NCBI GenBank assembly: GCA_039096225.1
Contig: JBBPEB010000029.1
Location: forward strand, 62,001-126,000
DNA: 64,000 nucleotides
Reading direction: 5' to 3'
Source of the DNA: Blastocystis sp. Blastoise
Taxonomy: Eukaryota > Sar > Bigyra > Opalinata > Blastocystidae
The notes beneath the pieces are model-generated. The model was not told where the DNA came from and searched no databases. It saw only the letters and a list, made by a program, of their open reading frames with translations. A program made the position numbers and the translations under genes. Shown here in pieces: positions 1 to 17,793 of this stretch; position 1 is the stretch's first letter, and each line of letters opens with the position of its first letter.

Positions 1-495
1 TTTCTATTCATAAACATCCACAATTCTAGGAATTATCGTTTTTTTAAAACTAAAATCTCACTAATTAAGTGGCATTCGCAATCCATATCTCTCGTCAAGC
101 TCTATCATTCATTCGAAATCATTTTCAATGCATATCTTATCATAGAAATCTTATTCTATCAATTCCATCATCATTTTCTTCTTTTCATAAATACTTTCTT
201 GATATACAAACAAACTTTCATCAGTTTTCTTTTTGATTCATTTTTTTTTTTTAATTTTATTCTTCTAGGGTAGGCTCCCTACCCTAAACAGAAAAAAATA
301 GATCGTGTCTCAAAAAGACATTTTCCATAGTATATTTCGACTATTTTTGTTTTTGTACTAATAAAACCTAGTTTTTCATGATTAACTAGAAAATTTTCAT
401 TATTCGAGAATCGGCTTTCTTTTTTGGAGGCTTTATAATAAAAAAAACAAAAAGAATTTTTTTTTGTAAATAAGTAATATTTAAATAAATCTAAT
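1..495. other. Intergenic region upstream of SUMO
   Basis: This stretch is AT-rich with oligo-T and oligo-A runs. No gene, RNA gene or repeat is recognisable. A 99-codon open frame on the minus strand here has no intron-consistent start or similarity and is probably a shadow. The last part before the ATG at 496 is A-rich and should hold the promoter and 5' UTR of the SUMO gene, but I see no defined motif. Confidence 0.5.
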
Positions 496-956
496 ATGTC
501 TACTGAAGAAACTGAAACACCTGTAGCTAAGGAAGAAAAGAAGGAAGTTCCTACTGAAGAAAACACCATTATTATCAACGTTCGTGATGGAGTATGTTTT
601 TTAATATGTGCTATTTCTTCTTAATCTTATTATTAATCTATTAAACTCATCTTTTATTTAGGAAGGTAGCAATACTTCTTTTAAAGTAAGAAAGAACACT
701 AAGATGCGAAAGATTTTTAAGGCTTATTCCCAAAAACTTGGAAAGGATATCACCAATATACGTTTCATGTTTGATGGTAATCCAGTTGGTGATGATGAAA
801 CTCCCTTATCTGTATATATATATATATATATAAATATATTTTTTATCCATTTTTTAATATTTAAAACAATATATATATATATATATTTATATATAGCTTG
901 GTATGGAAGAGGATGATCAAATTGATGCTGAACTTGAACAAGTTGGTGGTTTCTAA
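496..956 (+). CDS. SUMO (small ubiquitin-like modifier) precursor, 3 exons
   Basis: Joining 496-591, 662-811 and 897-956 gives a 101-residue protein with the SUMO layout. An acidic and Lys-rich flexible N-terminus (about residues 1-25) precedes a beta-grasp ubiquitin fold containing INVRDGEG, FKVRKNTKMRKIFKAYSQK and IRFMFDGNPVGDDETP. The C-terminus is EQVGGF. The Gly-Gly pair at 99-100 is the conjugation end, so a SUMO protease need remove only one Phe. Both introns begin GTAT and end in TAG, and all joins stay in frame. In the family, SUMO is attached to lysines of mainly nuclear proteins through an E1/E2/E3 cascade. The start is the first ATG of the frame. Alternatives such as ubiquitin or NEDD8 are unlikely because of the N-terminal extension and the acidic tail before Gly-Gly. 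Confidence 0.95.
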
Positions 957-1215
957 ATGAATTTTTCATGATTTCTTTTTTTTTGTTTTATACATTTTAT
1001 ATATCTTTTATATTTCTCCAAAAATATTTTGTTTTGTTAATTAATTATCTATGTACATTATATTTAAAACAAAATACATTATGGATGAATAAATATATTT
1101 ATAAATACGAATAGTAGAAAACATAATAGAAAAAATATATAGAAATCATTTTTTATTGCCAAAAAAAAAAAGTAATCATAAAAAAACAATATATAAAATC
1201 GTATTATAAGTGTAT

Positions 1216-5457
<4,242 letters not shown>

Positions 5458-6266
5458 TTATCCAAAATGATAATAGACAAGTATATTCTATGTTTTATGA
5501 AATAGAAAATAATTTCTTTTTTTCCTATTTTTTTTTGACCATATTTTTTTTCATCGAAAAAGTTCATGAATAATTGTTCCATGATGAAACTACACCCAAT
5601 TAAATGTTTAGAAGATTTGAAATACCAATAATCATTCTTAATCAGTTAAAGCAAACTTAATGATTGGCTTACTTGTTTTAGACCAATCATATTTAATTAT
5701 TCTCATTTTTCAAATGTATAGTTCATTTTAGCTTTATTTTAGAATTAAAAAGTAGTTTAAGTAATTACCAATATCTAGAAACTTTGTGACATATAAATAT
5801 CTACAATTTTAAACGTTACTACAATAATTTTGATTTACACAAAATGTCACTTTTTACGTATATAAACTATTTTTTTGCTTCTACCAACTCATTTTATAAT
5901 CAAACACACTTATATCAACGAATTCTAATAAATAATGATATCAAAATGTTACATATTAATGATAATATTAATTTAGAGTTATGGAGAACATTTGTTTTTA
6001 TTAAAACATTATAAAATCAGCTTGCTATGACTATGTTTGGATTATATTTATTTAAAAAGAAAAATACACCAAAAAGGGAAACTTTAAGAAAAGAGAAACT
6101 GTCAAATAACGGGAAAAATCACATTCTCATTTATTTTTCTAATAAATTCGCGGTTTTATGAGATTAAGTCTTTATGAAAAAAAAGTCTGTCAAAAACAAC
6201 GCAAAAAACATACAATTCTATTCTTTGAAGTCTATTTTATTGACATTGATATATAACATAAATAAT
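5458..6266. promoter_or_regulatory. Divergent intergenic region, AlaRS / CoA-transferase
   Basis: About 0.8 kb separates the start codons of two divergent genes, so it must hold both promoters. It is AT-rich with an A-rich stretch around 6050-6110 and no tandem repeat. An in-frame ATG at 6174 could extend the CoA-transferase by 31 residues. I preferred the ATG at 6267 because the peptide that follows looks like an organelle presequence. Confidence 0.5.
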
Positions 6267-7099
6267 ATGTTTGCAATCAATCAAGCAGTAAAGTGCGGTG
6301 TTAGAGCTACAAGTAGTTTCCGTTCTATAGCTACTTTAAGAAATCCTATGATTCCTACACCTGGAAAACAATGTAAGATATGTAGTCCAGAAGAAGCTGT
6401 TCGTTGTGTTCAAAGTGATGATAAAGTATAAACTCGATTTATTATTCTTTGTAAACTACTTTTTCCTGATTCTATAGGTTTATTTACATATGGCTGCATC
6501 TTGTCCAGTTCCTTTAGTCAATGCTTTGACTGAGGTATATTATTTCAATTATATTTATGTAAATATTATTTTATATCATTGTTTAGACTAGTATTGAACG
6601 TGGTCTTAAGAATGTTGAAATGGTTCATCTTCTTACTGAAGGAACAGCTCCATATACTGATCCTAAATATAAGGATGTATTTTCTACTAGAGGTTTATTT
6701 TTAACTAAAAATACTCGTAAAGCAGTTAATTCTGGTAATGCTGATTATGTACCTGTTTTCTTTAATATGATTCCTCAAATGTTTAAACAGGGTATTTTAA
6801 AAGTTGACTGCTGTTTTATTCAAGTATCCCCTCCTGATGAGAATGGTATGTGTACACTAGGTATTGGATCTGAATGTGTTCCTGCAGCTCTTTCTACATG
6901 CAAATATATAGTAGCTGAGATAAATGATAAAATGCCTCGTACTTATGGTGATGTATATATACATATAAGTAATATTGATTATGCCATTAAAACCAGTAGA
7001 GATATTCCTCTTGTTCCCCCAGCTAAGGGTAATGAACAAACTGCTGCTATTGGTAAAATAATCGCGGAAAATTTAATTAAAGATGGAGCTACTCTTCAA

Positions 7100-7190
<91 letters not shown>

Positions 7191-7320
7191 GGTAGGTATA
7201 GGTACTATTCCTGATGCTGTTTTAGCTTGTTTACATAACCATAAGGACCTTGGTGTTCACACCGAAATGTTTACCGATGGTATGGTGGATCTTATTAAGA
7301 GTGGAGCCGTCAATAACTCT

Positions 7321-7357
<37 letters not shown>

Positions 7358-8014
7358 TATTATCTATATTATACTTTATATTAATATATATAGAAAATTG
7401 ATGATAATGGAAAATCAACAACTACTTTCGTCATGGGAACACAAAAGACATATGAATATGTTCGTGAAAATCCCCTAGTTACCTTCCGTGAAGTTGGCTA
7501 TACTAATGATCCTTTTGTTATTATGAAACAACCTGGTTTTGTAGCATTGAATTCATGTATTGAAATGGATTTAACGGGTCAAATAGTAAGTGATTCTATT
7601 GGAACTTCTATTTTCAGTGGATTTGGTGGTCAAGTTGATTATTTATATGGTGCTCTTCGTAATCCTCAAGGTGTTCCAATTATAGCTATTCCCTCTACTA
7701 CCCCTAAAGGAGCGTCAAAAATAGTTCCCTTCTTACGTCCTGGTGCTGGTGTTGTCACCTCTAGAGCTCATGTTAGGTATATATATATATTATTACTATA
7801 TATATTATATTTATTATTCAGTAATCACATTATAAACATTTATATATATATCTATATATATATATCTAGATACATCGTAACAGAGTATGGAATAGCAGAT
7901 TTATGGGGAAAGAGTTTACGTGAGCGTGCGAGAGCGTTAATAAATATATCTCATCCAAATCATAGGCAATCTCTTTATGATGCAGCTGTGCAACAATTAG
8001 GATTGAAATTATAA
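6267..8014 (+). CDS. Acetyl-CoA hydrolase / acetate:succinate CoA-transferase family enzyme
   Basis: Six exons (6267-6425, 6478-6534, 6587-7099, 7192-7323, 7394-7776, 7870-8014) encode 462 residues, the usual size of this class I CoA-transferase family. Family landmarks are VHLLTEGTAPYTDP near the N-terminus, FFNMIPQMF, DCCFIQVSPPDENGMCTLG, EMDLTGQIVSDSIG, FSGFGGQVDYLYGA and the C-terminal YIVTEYGIADLWGKSLRERA. Residues 1-20, MFAINQAVKCGVRATSSFRS, are Arg/Ser-rich with almost no acidic residues, like a mitochondrial or hydrogenosomal presequence. Relatives move CoA between acetyl-CoA and succinate in the organelle, yielding acetate and succinyl-CoA, or hydrolyse acetyl-CoA. Sequence alone does not decide which. 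Within exon 3, a GTATATATA string at about 6952 looks like a donor but reads through as VYIHISNID, which fits the family. Confidence 0.93.
7100..7191. repeat. TA and TTA microsatellite intron in the CoA-transferase
   Basis: The whole intron is about 28 TA units followed by about 10 TTA units and a TATATAG acceptor. It shows how simple a functional intron can be in this genome. Confidence 0.85.
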
Positions 8015-8181
8015 TTTATATATATATTATATATATATTTCTCTATCTCTTTATATATCATTAAAAAATTTATGAATAATAATTTGTTTATAGAATATTA
8101 TTATATATTTAATAATAAACAAAACAAACAAATAATAATAAAAAGAAAGAATAAAATAAATAAATAATAAAATAAAAAATA

Positions 8182-10655
8182 TTAAAGTATTTCAACAGTT
8201 CCTTTGCTTCCATCGACTTTAATTCTCATACCAGTTTTGACTTTTTCCATAAGATTCTGTACATTAACAACACAAGGAATACCCATTTCTCTAGCTACAA
8301 TAGAACCATGAGTAAGAGGACCACCTATAGCAATCACAACAGCAGAAGCAGGTACAAATAAAGGTGTCCAACCAGGATCAGTAGCAGGAGCAACTAATAT
8401 ATCACCTTTCTTTAAATGTCCTTCTCGAGGATCTAAAACAACTACTGCTCTTCCTTCAACTATACCTGCAGAAGTAGGCATTCCTTTTAAGATATTTTCA
8501 GATAAATCTAATAATTCTTGTTTTGTTTGTTCAGATATATTGACAATAGATGCATAAGGAGATACAATTATACGAGGAGAAGAAATAGATTTAGCACGTA
8601 TATAAATAGATTTACGTTGTTGAAGAAGAGTAGTCATTTTAGTAATATCTACTTTATTTTGTTCATAATCACATAATTCATCAATAGAGAAATGGAAAAC
8701 ATCTTGAAAATCATGAATTATTCCTTTTTTCATCATCTTATGACCTAATTGTATAATTAATTTACGTTGACAAAAAAATATTGAGATTAATACATATTTA
8801 GGATGTTCTCGATAAGTCAACATAAGTCTAGCAACAGGTAAATAATAACGAATTGTTTCAGCATCTTTCTTTGATACTTTTGAACATATCTAAAAAGTAT
8901 TATTATAATATTATTATATATATAAATACTTCATCAACAGCTTCATCTGCTTTCTTTTCTAAATAATCAGGTGATTTCTCTTCTACATTCTCATAAGAAG
9001 TATTTAATATAGTTAAAAGAATAATTGATGGTTTATCTTCATATCTATATAAATATTATTATTATTATTATTATTAATACATATATACTTTGGAGAACTA
9101 ATCATAATTTCACCAGGACCTCTTCTTCCAAATTTATTCATAAATTCATTCCATTGTATATATAATTGTTGATGAGAAGTAAGAGGAGATTCAGATAATG
9201 AAATCATATATTGTTTTATTTTTTCTTCTTCTTCATTCTTTGATAAAGTCTATAAAGATATTTTTATTATTATAAAAGTATATTAATAATAATATAATAA
9301 TAATATAATAATAATAAAAATAATATAATAATAAAAAAAAATATATAATAATAAAATAATAAAAATATACTAATAACTTTTCAATAAATCCAGTTTCTTC
9401 TTCTTCACATTTGATAAATAATAAATGTAATTGAGTAGTTGCATAATCCATTTGACTAGCTATATTCTCTTTTCTTCCTCCATACATTCGTTCTACTTCA
9501 TCTTCATGTATTCCATATTTTAATACAATTTGATTGATTTTATGTTGAGTTAATAAAGAAGGAACTAAAAGAGGTAGAAGTCCTTTAATAAGCATAGTTA
9601 TTTTTAAAGGAGTATCACGAAGAGAAGTTAATGTAATAGTATTTTTATGATTCTTTAATTCATCTAATATATTATTATAATAATTAATTAATGAATCAAT
9701 TCACTCTTTAATCTCTTTACATAGACGAGACGGATTAAAATTAAATACCCAATTCCATAATATAGATCGAATAGTAGGTAAAGCTATATTAAATATCGCT
9801 TTTATTAAAGGTTTCATAGCAATAGTAGAAGAATAATAAGGAAGATCACTCTTATTATATTCATTAGATATCTATTAATATATATAAAATTAATTATAAA
9901 TATATATAAAATTAATTATAAATATATATATAAAATTAATTATAAATATACATTAGCTACTTCTTTGTCTACATTTGATCCAAGGAATTTTAAGAATTGT
10001 TTTCTTATAAAAGAGATATTCATTAATGGTGAATATTCAAAGAACATATATCCACCTATCCATCGAACATAAGTATCTGTTTTAAGCATAGCATTATTCA
10101 CACAAGAGAAACTACAATAAGTCCAAGGAACTGTTAACATTTGAATACAATTAAAATTAGCATAACTGTGATATATCTTCTTATATTCATCTGATAATGG
10201 ATTTAAATCATTAGGTAAATCTAATAAAGTAGTAATAGGTCTTGCTTGAACTATATACATCTTTTCTTTATATATACAAAATTCCATATCCATTGGTTTC
10301 TTATAATAGTTCTCGATATCTACAGCATATTGACTTATTGTATAAATTTTTAGAAAATATTTCATAGATCTCATCACTTATCATCTCAGCATCTTCTAAA
10401 GTAAATTTATTTGCTTAGAAATATCAGAATATTTCTTAATTAATTCAAGTTTGTTTGCAAATACACGATAACCATCTGTTGTTATAATAAATCCTTCTGG
10501 CACAGGAAATCCTCCTTCTGTTAATTTCACTAATGAAGATCCTTTACCACCTAAAGCTTCTACTGAAGTAATTCCTTTTGGATTTGTAATCTATTTATAT
10601 ATTTTTTTAAATATTATTATATATATAAATTATATACATCTACTAAATAAGTCAT
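8182..10655 (-). pseudogene. Broken PEP-utilising dikinase (PEP synthase / rifampin phosphotransferase-like)
   Basis: Both ends of a PEP-utilising dikinase are present. The N-terminus reads MTYLVD then VEALGGKGSSLVKLTEGGFPVP, the start of the ATP-binding domain. The C-terminus carries the swivelling phosphohistidine domain GGPLTHGSIVAREMGIPCVVN with its catalytic His. The middle keeps the ATP-grasp end IVQARPITTLLD and FGRRGPGEIMISSPKYED, which resembles PEP synthase and rifampin phosphotransferase more than pyruvate phosphate dikinase. It is damaged three ways. A frameshift occurs near 10400 between ...SDISKQ and LEDAEMISDEI. A large part of the ATP-grasp domain is missing between about 10330 and 10380, where the frame jumps to QYAVDIENYYKKPMD. 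An in-frame TGA stands at 9701-9703 within KE*IDSLINYY, where Trp may once have been. Introns and reading frame after the stop remain good, so decay looks recent. Assembly error could mimic single indels but not the loss of most of a domain. Confidence 0.85.
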
Positions 10656-11454
10656 TTTAATTGTTAATTGCTAATTATTATTATGAAAATAAAATATGAG
10701 AATTGTTCATAAATCACACAATAATTCATTCATAAATCTTAACGAATAATGCATCATTCTAAAAGAATACTCGAAACCAGAATCTTGAATCGAATTTTTA
10801 GGTTAACAAATAATAGGATTATAAAGTTGGAAAATTGGAAACACAATACTCGTCATTCATATACAAATAAAACAGAAGAAAAAATCAGTTCTTTAAGAAT
10901 TGTATTGTTTCTATTTTATTGAGAATATCATTGAAAACATAATATTGAGTTTTAAAATATATATAAAATGAATTCTTTATATATATATATATATATATAA
11001 AAGGAAAAAAAATCGAATTCATTCTATAATTTTTCTATTTATTTTTAATTAAAAAAAAAAATTCTTAAGAATTGAATATTATAATTATTTAAAAAGAAAA
11101 TAATTCTATTTTAATTATAAAAAAAATAATTCTTTTAAAAAAACAAAAACAAAACAAATGTATATATATTTTTCTAACATTAAATACCTTTCAATATACA
11201 TAAAAATGATAAAAATAAAAATAAAAACAAATTTACATAATAATTAACAAAGAAAAATAAAAACTAATATAAATAAATAAAAACTAATATATAATTTGAA
11301 GCAAAATTTAATTAATATAGAAAGCGTGAATTAATAAAGAAAGAGAGAAAAAAAAACATTTTCTATTTTATTAAAAAAAATAAATTATATATAGATTTGG
11401 AAAATAAAAAAAATATATTAAAATAAATATATAATTAAAAAAAAGTACATTCTT
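10656..11454. other. Intergenic region holding the outer end of the left duplication arm
   Basis: Very AT-rich sequence with short TA tracts and runs of A. No gene is seen. From about 11232 to 11454 it matches the reverse complement of 63776-64000, so the duplicated segment extends past the 3' end of the giant gene. The true outer boundary cannot be set because the right copy leaves the window. Confidence 0.6.
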
Positions 11455-11578
11455 TTAGATCATTTTTTGAGGTTGATTTCGTTGAAGTGTTGTATTTGGT
11501 TGTTCAAGTTTATGTATTTGCATCTTCTTCTTCTTCTTTAAAATATATATAGAAACTAGAATAGCAATAATGAATAAG

Positions 11579-11609
<31 letters not shown>

Positions 11610-14600
11610 GTATAGTATTATTATTAGGAATATAATATTCTGTAGATATTCCAGAAACATCTAAATAAATCTTTTGAATTTCTTGTAAAGTTTCTATATT
11701 TGTATTATTATGTATATTATATAATAATATATTTGAATTTATTGATGTATACATCGTTGTCGTTATAGTATTAACTTCTGTTTCTTTTACTATTATTCGT
11801 ATAGTAATTATAGTTCTATTATAATTTATATTATTATTATTATTATCATTCATATCTATTATAGATAATATACGAACTAATTCACTTTCAATATTAATAT
11901 TATTATTATATAATGAAACAATAGATTGTCTAAAGATTTCTTGAGAATCAGGTTTTTTCATGGATATAGAAGATGGACCTTCAATAATTAATGGAATATG
12001 TATAAATACATAATTTTCATTTGGAGTTTCTTCACTATTATATATAAAACAATTTTTTGTATTTATATTATTATCCCAAGTAGCATTATGAAATCCACCA
12101 TCAATACAATCTCTAGATTGTATTCCAGAAAACCCATTTGAACATTCTATATAACTAGTTTGACGTCTTTCTATACTTAACCATAATGAATTGTCTTTTT
12201 CTTCTTCTTCTATACATTTTAAGGGTAATACTTCTATTGTTAATATATATATTATTGTATTACGAGGATTTGTTAATGTTATAGTATATATAAATTGACC
12301 TAATTCTAAAGGTATACCTTCTATGATACCTGTATTAATATCAAAAGATAATCCTTTAAGAATAGAAGGAGAAATAGTCATAGATTCTAAAAATAATCCT
12401 GTACGAATAGGAATTTGAGAATCAAGAGAATCATAACGATATATAGATATAAAAGAAGAAGGATATATAAGTGTAGGAATACGTAATTGACATGTAGAAT
12501 ATTCATTAAGCCATATACCAGGTGATCCAATAAGACAATTACGTGTACGATATCCTTCATAATTTATTGGATCTTCACAAGATAGAGTAGAATTCGATCC
12601 TATTTCAGTTTTCATCCATATTCCTTCTTCATTACAATATTCATTAATTATTATAAGATTTATTGTAGTATTTAAAGATCCAGCAGGATTTGATACAGTT
12701 ATTATATAAGAAGAATTTATTGTTTCTATTAATGGTATTCCATAAATAGTTCCTGTAGTTATATTAATAGATAAACCTAAAGGTAAAGAAGGATATATAG
12801 AAAAAGAAAGAAGTACACCTTCTATTATAGGATTAATTGAATATTCTAATAATTTAATAAATGTAAATGTATTTGATATATATTCTATATGTAATGGTGG
12901 AAGAGGATCACATAAAAATTGATTTTCTTCAAAATGACTATTTATACATAATCTTTTTTGTATACCTTTATAACCTAATGGACATTCTTTATATGCTTCT
13001 GTATTATCATAAGCACCAATATATCCATCAAAAGGATTACATGATAATTTATTATTTGTTATATAAAAAGATAATTCTGCTAATTGAAAATATATATTAT
13101 TATTATTATTATCATTTTGACAATCTAAATAATCATCTTGAAGAATATTATGATTATTACATTCATTTATATAAAGACGATAACTATTATAAGATTCAGA
13201 TATATAAAAATCATAACTAATACTTTGTTTATAAGTTGTATAATATTGATGACGTACAGAATGTAATAAAGTCCATGTTTCTCCATGATTATTACTACCT
13301 TCTAATCTCCAACCAGAAGGATGACGTTTATTACATTTTGGACCTGTTATAATAGTATATTTATTAATATATTCACGTCTATTATTATTATATGTCCAAG
13401 TATATATAGATCCTAAACATTGTGGTCCAGAAATTGTATAAGTAAGAGGATTATTATCAAATAATTTTGATATATCATATATTGGATCAATATTAATATT
13501 ATTAGTTGTATATATACCATCAATCATTCTATATTCATTAGTAGATATTAAATGAATACTACAACCAAATCCATTTATTATAGGTAAATTATATTGACGA
13601 TGTGTTTCTATAGCTATTATATTTAATCCTTGAATTAAACAAGGATTAGATAATAATATACTTATACTAAAAGAAGTATAATTAGTATATTCATAAGTAG
13701 CTAATGTAGATGAAGTAATATTAATATTATTAGGTAAATGAATACGATTTATTTCTATTCCATTTATATAAAGAATCATACCAGCATAAGTATAAGTAGT
13801 AATTTCCATAGATACATAAAGAGAAGATAAAATAGGAATTAAAAATGAACTTCTATAATATTGAGTTATTCCTAAAGGAGAAGGAAGAGTAGAACTAATA
13901 CTTGTAGACCAATAAGAATCATCATAATTAGGTAATATCCAATTAGATTCTGGTATATTTCGATTATTAAGATATTTCCAAGTAGTTGTTTTTAAATTCA
14001 TTAAATAACCTATATTAAATGAAATAGTAATAGGAAGAATAGTTTGTGGTAAAACAATAGAAGAATAAAGTATAGTACCATCTTCTAATAAAATAGTATA
14101 TTTACTATTAATCCAATCATTTTCAGTTGTATCAAATAAATGAAGTGTATAAATAGAAGTTATTTTACAAAAACTATAATAATCAGTAGAAAGTGGTGTA
14201 CTAGTATTTTTAGAATCAATTAATTGATTTGAATTATCATAAAGAGACCATCCTGCATATCTAGAATTTTCATTCATTTCAAATTGAAATATAAATAAAT
14301 TATAAGGAGAATCACAAGAAAGTACTTCTAAAGTAATAGTAGTATTAACTTGTATTCCTTGTATAGAATAAGCATTAATAGAATAAATAGTTGATGAAAA
14401 TGGATATATAGGTATTCCATTAATATATCCATTACTACTATCAATAGATAATGGAGAAGGAAGAGAAGGAGATATAGTAAAATTTGTATAATAAGGTGAA
14501 GAAGAAAGAAGAGGAGGAAAATGAATACCTTTATATGTACTAAGTATATTCATAGAAAAAGAAAGTGGAGGAATAATAATAGATGTAAAATCATCTATAT

Positions 14601-17600
14601 AAAATTCTAATTCAGAAAGTGAATATTGATTTATTAATAAATTTGAATTTGTTTTTGTTGCTATAAATTGATATCCTTTATAAAAATTTGTATTTTGTGA
14701 TATATAAAAACATTGTTTTTGATTTCTATCTTCCCAAGATATATTATGTTGTATATCAAGAAGTATTAATGTTTTATTATCTGAGATATTATTATTATCT
14801 TCTATACCATATAAAATCCAATCAATAGGATCTTCTTCTTTTTTTATCATTGAAGATATTAAACAATATTTATTAAAATAATAAGTATTATGATTATTAA
14901 ATAAAATTGTAATTCCTTTAGATTCTGTTATATTAAATGTATTTGATATCCATCTTGTAGATAAATCATGATCTTGTATATATATAGCTTTACTTGTATT
15001 ACATCCTCCTTCACAATTATATTCAGCAGAATAAGATATAGGAATAGAAGAATCAACAAATAATCGGAAATTTATATCAAATAAAAATTTATTATTTTTT
15101 GTAGTAGGAAATAAAATAACAAAAGAAAGTGTAATATAATTATTATTATCTAATAAATACATAGGTCCAGAAATTGTTTTCCAAGTATATTCATCTTCTT
15201 CTTCTGTAGCTATAGTTGTAGTAATATTGAATATATTTTCATTTACATATAATGAATAAATAAGATGTTCATTTATATAAGCTAAAATACCTGATTTTGA
15301 TTTTATATATAATATCCATCCTTTACTAATAGATTTTGAACTAAGAGAATATGTTTTTCTTACTAATATAATACGTTTATTAAGTATTAAAGGTGTTTGA
15401 GTTGAAGAAGTAGGTAAAGAATTCCAAGATGCATCATCATAAGAATAACTAGTCCATGAAGAAGGAATAATAGTAGATACAATATAATATTTTAATCCAG
15501 AATATGAATATACATCAAATTTTGTATTTAAAGTATAATTCTTTTGAGAACCATTAATTAATGAGAAATAACCAAAAGAAAATAAATGTATACCTTCAAT
15601 ACGTTGATAGAATTCTACATAAGAATTTGAGTCCCAACCATTCTTTCCAAAATCATTAAGAACAAGTGTATATATACCACTAGGAATACATTTTGTATAA
15701 TTAGATATAGAAGGAAGAGAAGAAGAAGAAGAAGAAGAAGGATGAGAGAAAATAAGTATTTGTTCAGAATTATAAAGTGAGAAAGATTCTTCATTCGAAT
15801 GAATAGAATTATGTTTTGTTATAAAAAGTTGAGTAGATAATGGTTGAAAACAACCTATATAAATAATATATAAATAAATAAATAATTTTCTTTTTTTAAT
15901 AAAAAAAAAATAATTATAATATAATAAAATAAATATAAATATATATACCATTAATAATAAGAGGAATATTTATAGAATATGAATAATGAGTAATTCCATG
16001 TAAAGCAGAAAGTATATATTGTTGTTGAATACCTTCTAAGGGTGTACCATAAATAGCTCCATTATTAGGATTTAAGGATAATCCAAGAGGAAGAGAAGGA
16101 GTAATCCAATAAGAATAATATCCACTATTCAAGGGTTTCCAATAAAGAGGTACATCTGTATAAGCAATCCAGTCACTTTCAGAGAAAAAGAGGCCTTCGG
16201 GAAGAATCGATTGATTTGAAGTTAATATACGAAATTCAGAAAATTCTACACTATTTCCATCTGTAGAAGATACTATAGATATGTAATTATAATAATAATA
16301 TATATATTATAATAAATATAAAAATAAATATAAAATATAAATAATAAATATAAATATAAAAATAAATATAAATAAATAAAAAATAAAAATAAAAATAAAA
16401 AATAAATATAAAAATATAAAAATATAAATATAAATATAAATACATATTTCAATTTTAATAGCATTACAAATAAATTTATTAGATCTTAAATAATATGTAT
16501 ATATAGTATTTCTATTTAAGAAAGATTGATCTTGTTGATAATCTAAAAAATACCAAGTAATACCCTGATCTGAACTTCCATAAATACGCCATAATTGAGG
16601 ATCCCCGTGGGAATTACTTGGAGAAGAAATAATTTGATATCCATTAAACCAAGCACGACTATTATATTTATTATATATTATATATTATATATTATTATTA
16701 TTATTATATATATACTGTAAATTAGGTAGAATATAAGTTAATGTTGTATTTTGAGTAGAAGATATATAAGTAGTACTTGGATTATTATCAAATGCATTTA
16801 TACAACTTATAGAATTAGGAATAGATATACAATTTCCATTTAATATATCAATAATTGAATCTTCTATATATATAATATATAATATAATATTATATTATAT
16901 ATATATATATACCTTGTCCATAGTTGATATTTGCTTCGATATCAAATGGGTCATGATCTCCTAATTGAGTCTCCATAGCATGTATTTCAATACCAATACA
17001 TAATATAGAAGAAGGGAAATAAATAGAACTTGGAATTGTTATACTATATATATAATATATATATATATAGAATACATATATATATATTATATATATATAT
17101 ACCTTTTCCAAGTAGAAGTTGATTCTTGAAAAAGACTTTGAGTAGTAGAAGTAATATTTCCTCTATATATAATATATAAATATAATATATAAATATAATA
17201 TATAAATATAATATACTCAGGAAGTCCTTCACGATATATTTCTATACCATTAATATAAGTAATAAATGCAGAATCTGTTTTAAAAGATAAAATGAAAGAG
17301 AAAGAATCTTGAAGAATAATAGTAGTAGTATATCGATAATAACGAGTAATTGTAGAAACAGCTTGGAAATAACCGTTACGAATAGAAAGCCAATTAGAAG
17401 CATCAAAATCACTATTTAACCAATTAGAATTCATTTGAGTTTCTTTTGTAAATTGAACAGTACTACCAGCAGGTATTGTCATTCTAGCTATAATATTATA
17501 TTATATTTATTATATTTATTATATTTATTCTATATACCTTGAAAAGGAATTGTTTTAATATCACTTTCAGGACCTGTAGATTCTAAAAATAATTGAGTAT

Positions 17601-17758
17601 TAAATTTAATTTGAATAGTAGAACCAATAGACCAACCATCACCAAAACTATATTAAACATTTATATTAATTAATATAAAGAAAGAAAGAAAGAAAAAATA
17701 AATAAAATAAATAAATAAAAAAAATAAATAAAAAAAATAAATAAATAAATAAAAAAAA

Positions 17759-17793
<35 letters not shown>

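Noticed and set aside
1-495. 99-codon minus-strand frame upstream of SUMO
   Set aside because: Low-complexity Phe/Ser/Lys content, overlaps SUMO exon 1 on the other strand, and shows no splice-consistent structure.
6952-6968. Very short (17-nt) intron in the CoA-transferase at a GTATATATA...AAG string
   Set aside because: Reading through gives VYIHISNID in frame, as expected for the family; removing it would shift the frame.
9701-9703. In-frame TGA as a recoded Trp or selenocysteine codon
   Set aside because: TGA ends the TLDc gene, Trp is TGG elsewhere, and the same gene also has a frameshift and a large deletion, so nonsense in a pseudogene is simpler.
12867-13220. 117-codon frame antisense to giant gene copy A (and its mirror at 62010-62363)
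   Set aside because: It is the antisense shadow of the large exon, low-complexity Tyr/Ile/Asn, and lacks any splice or start context.
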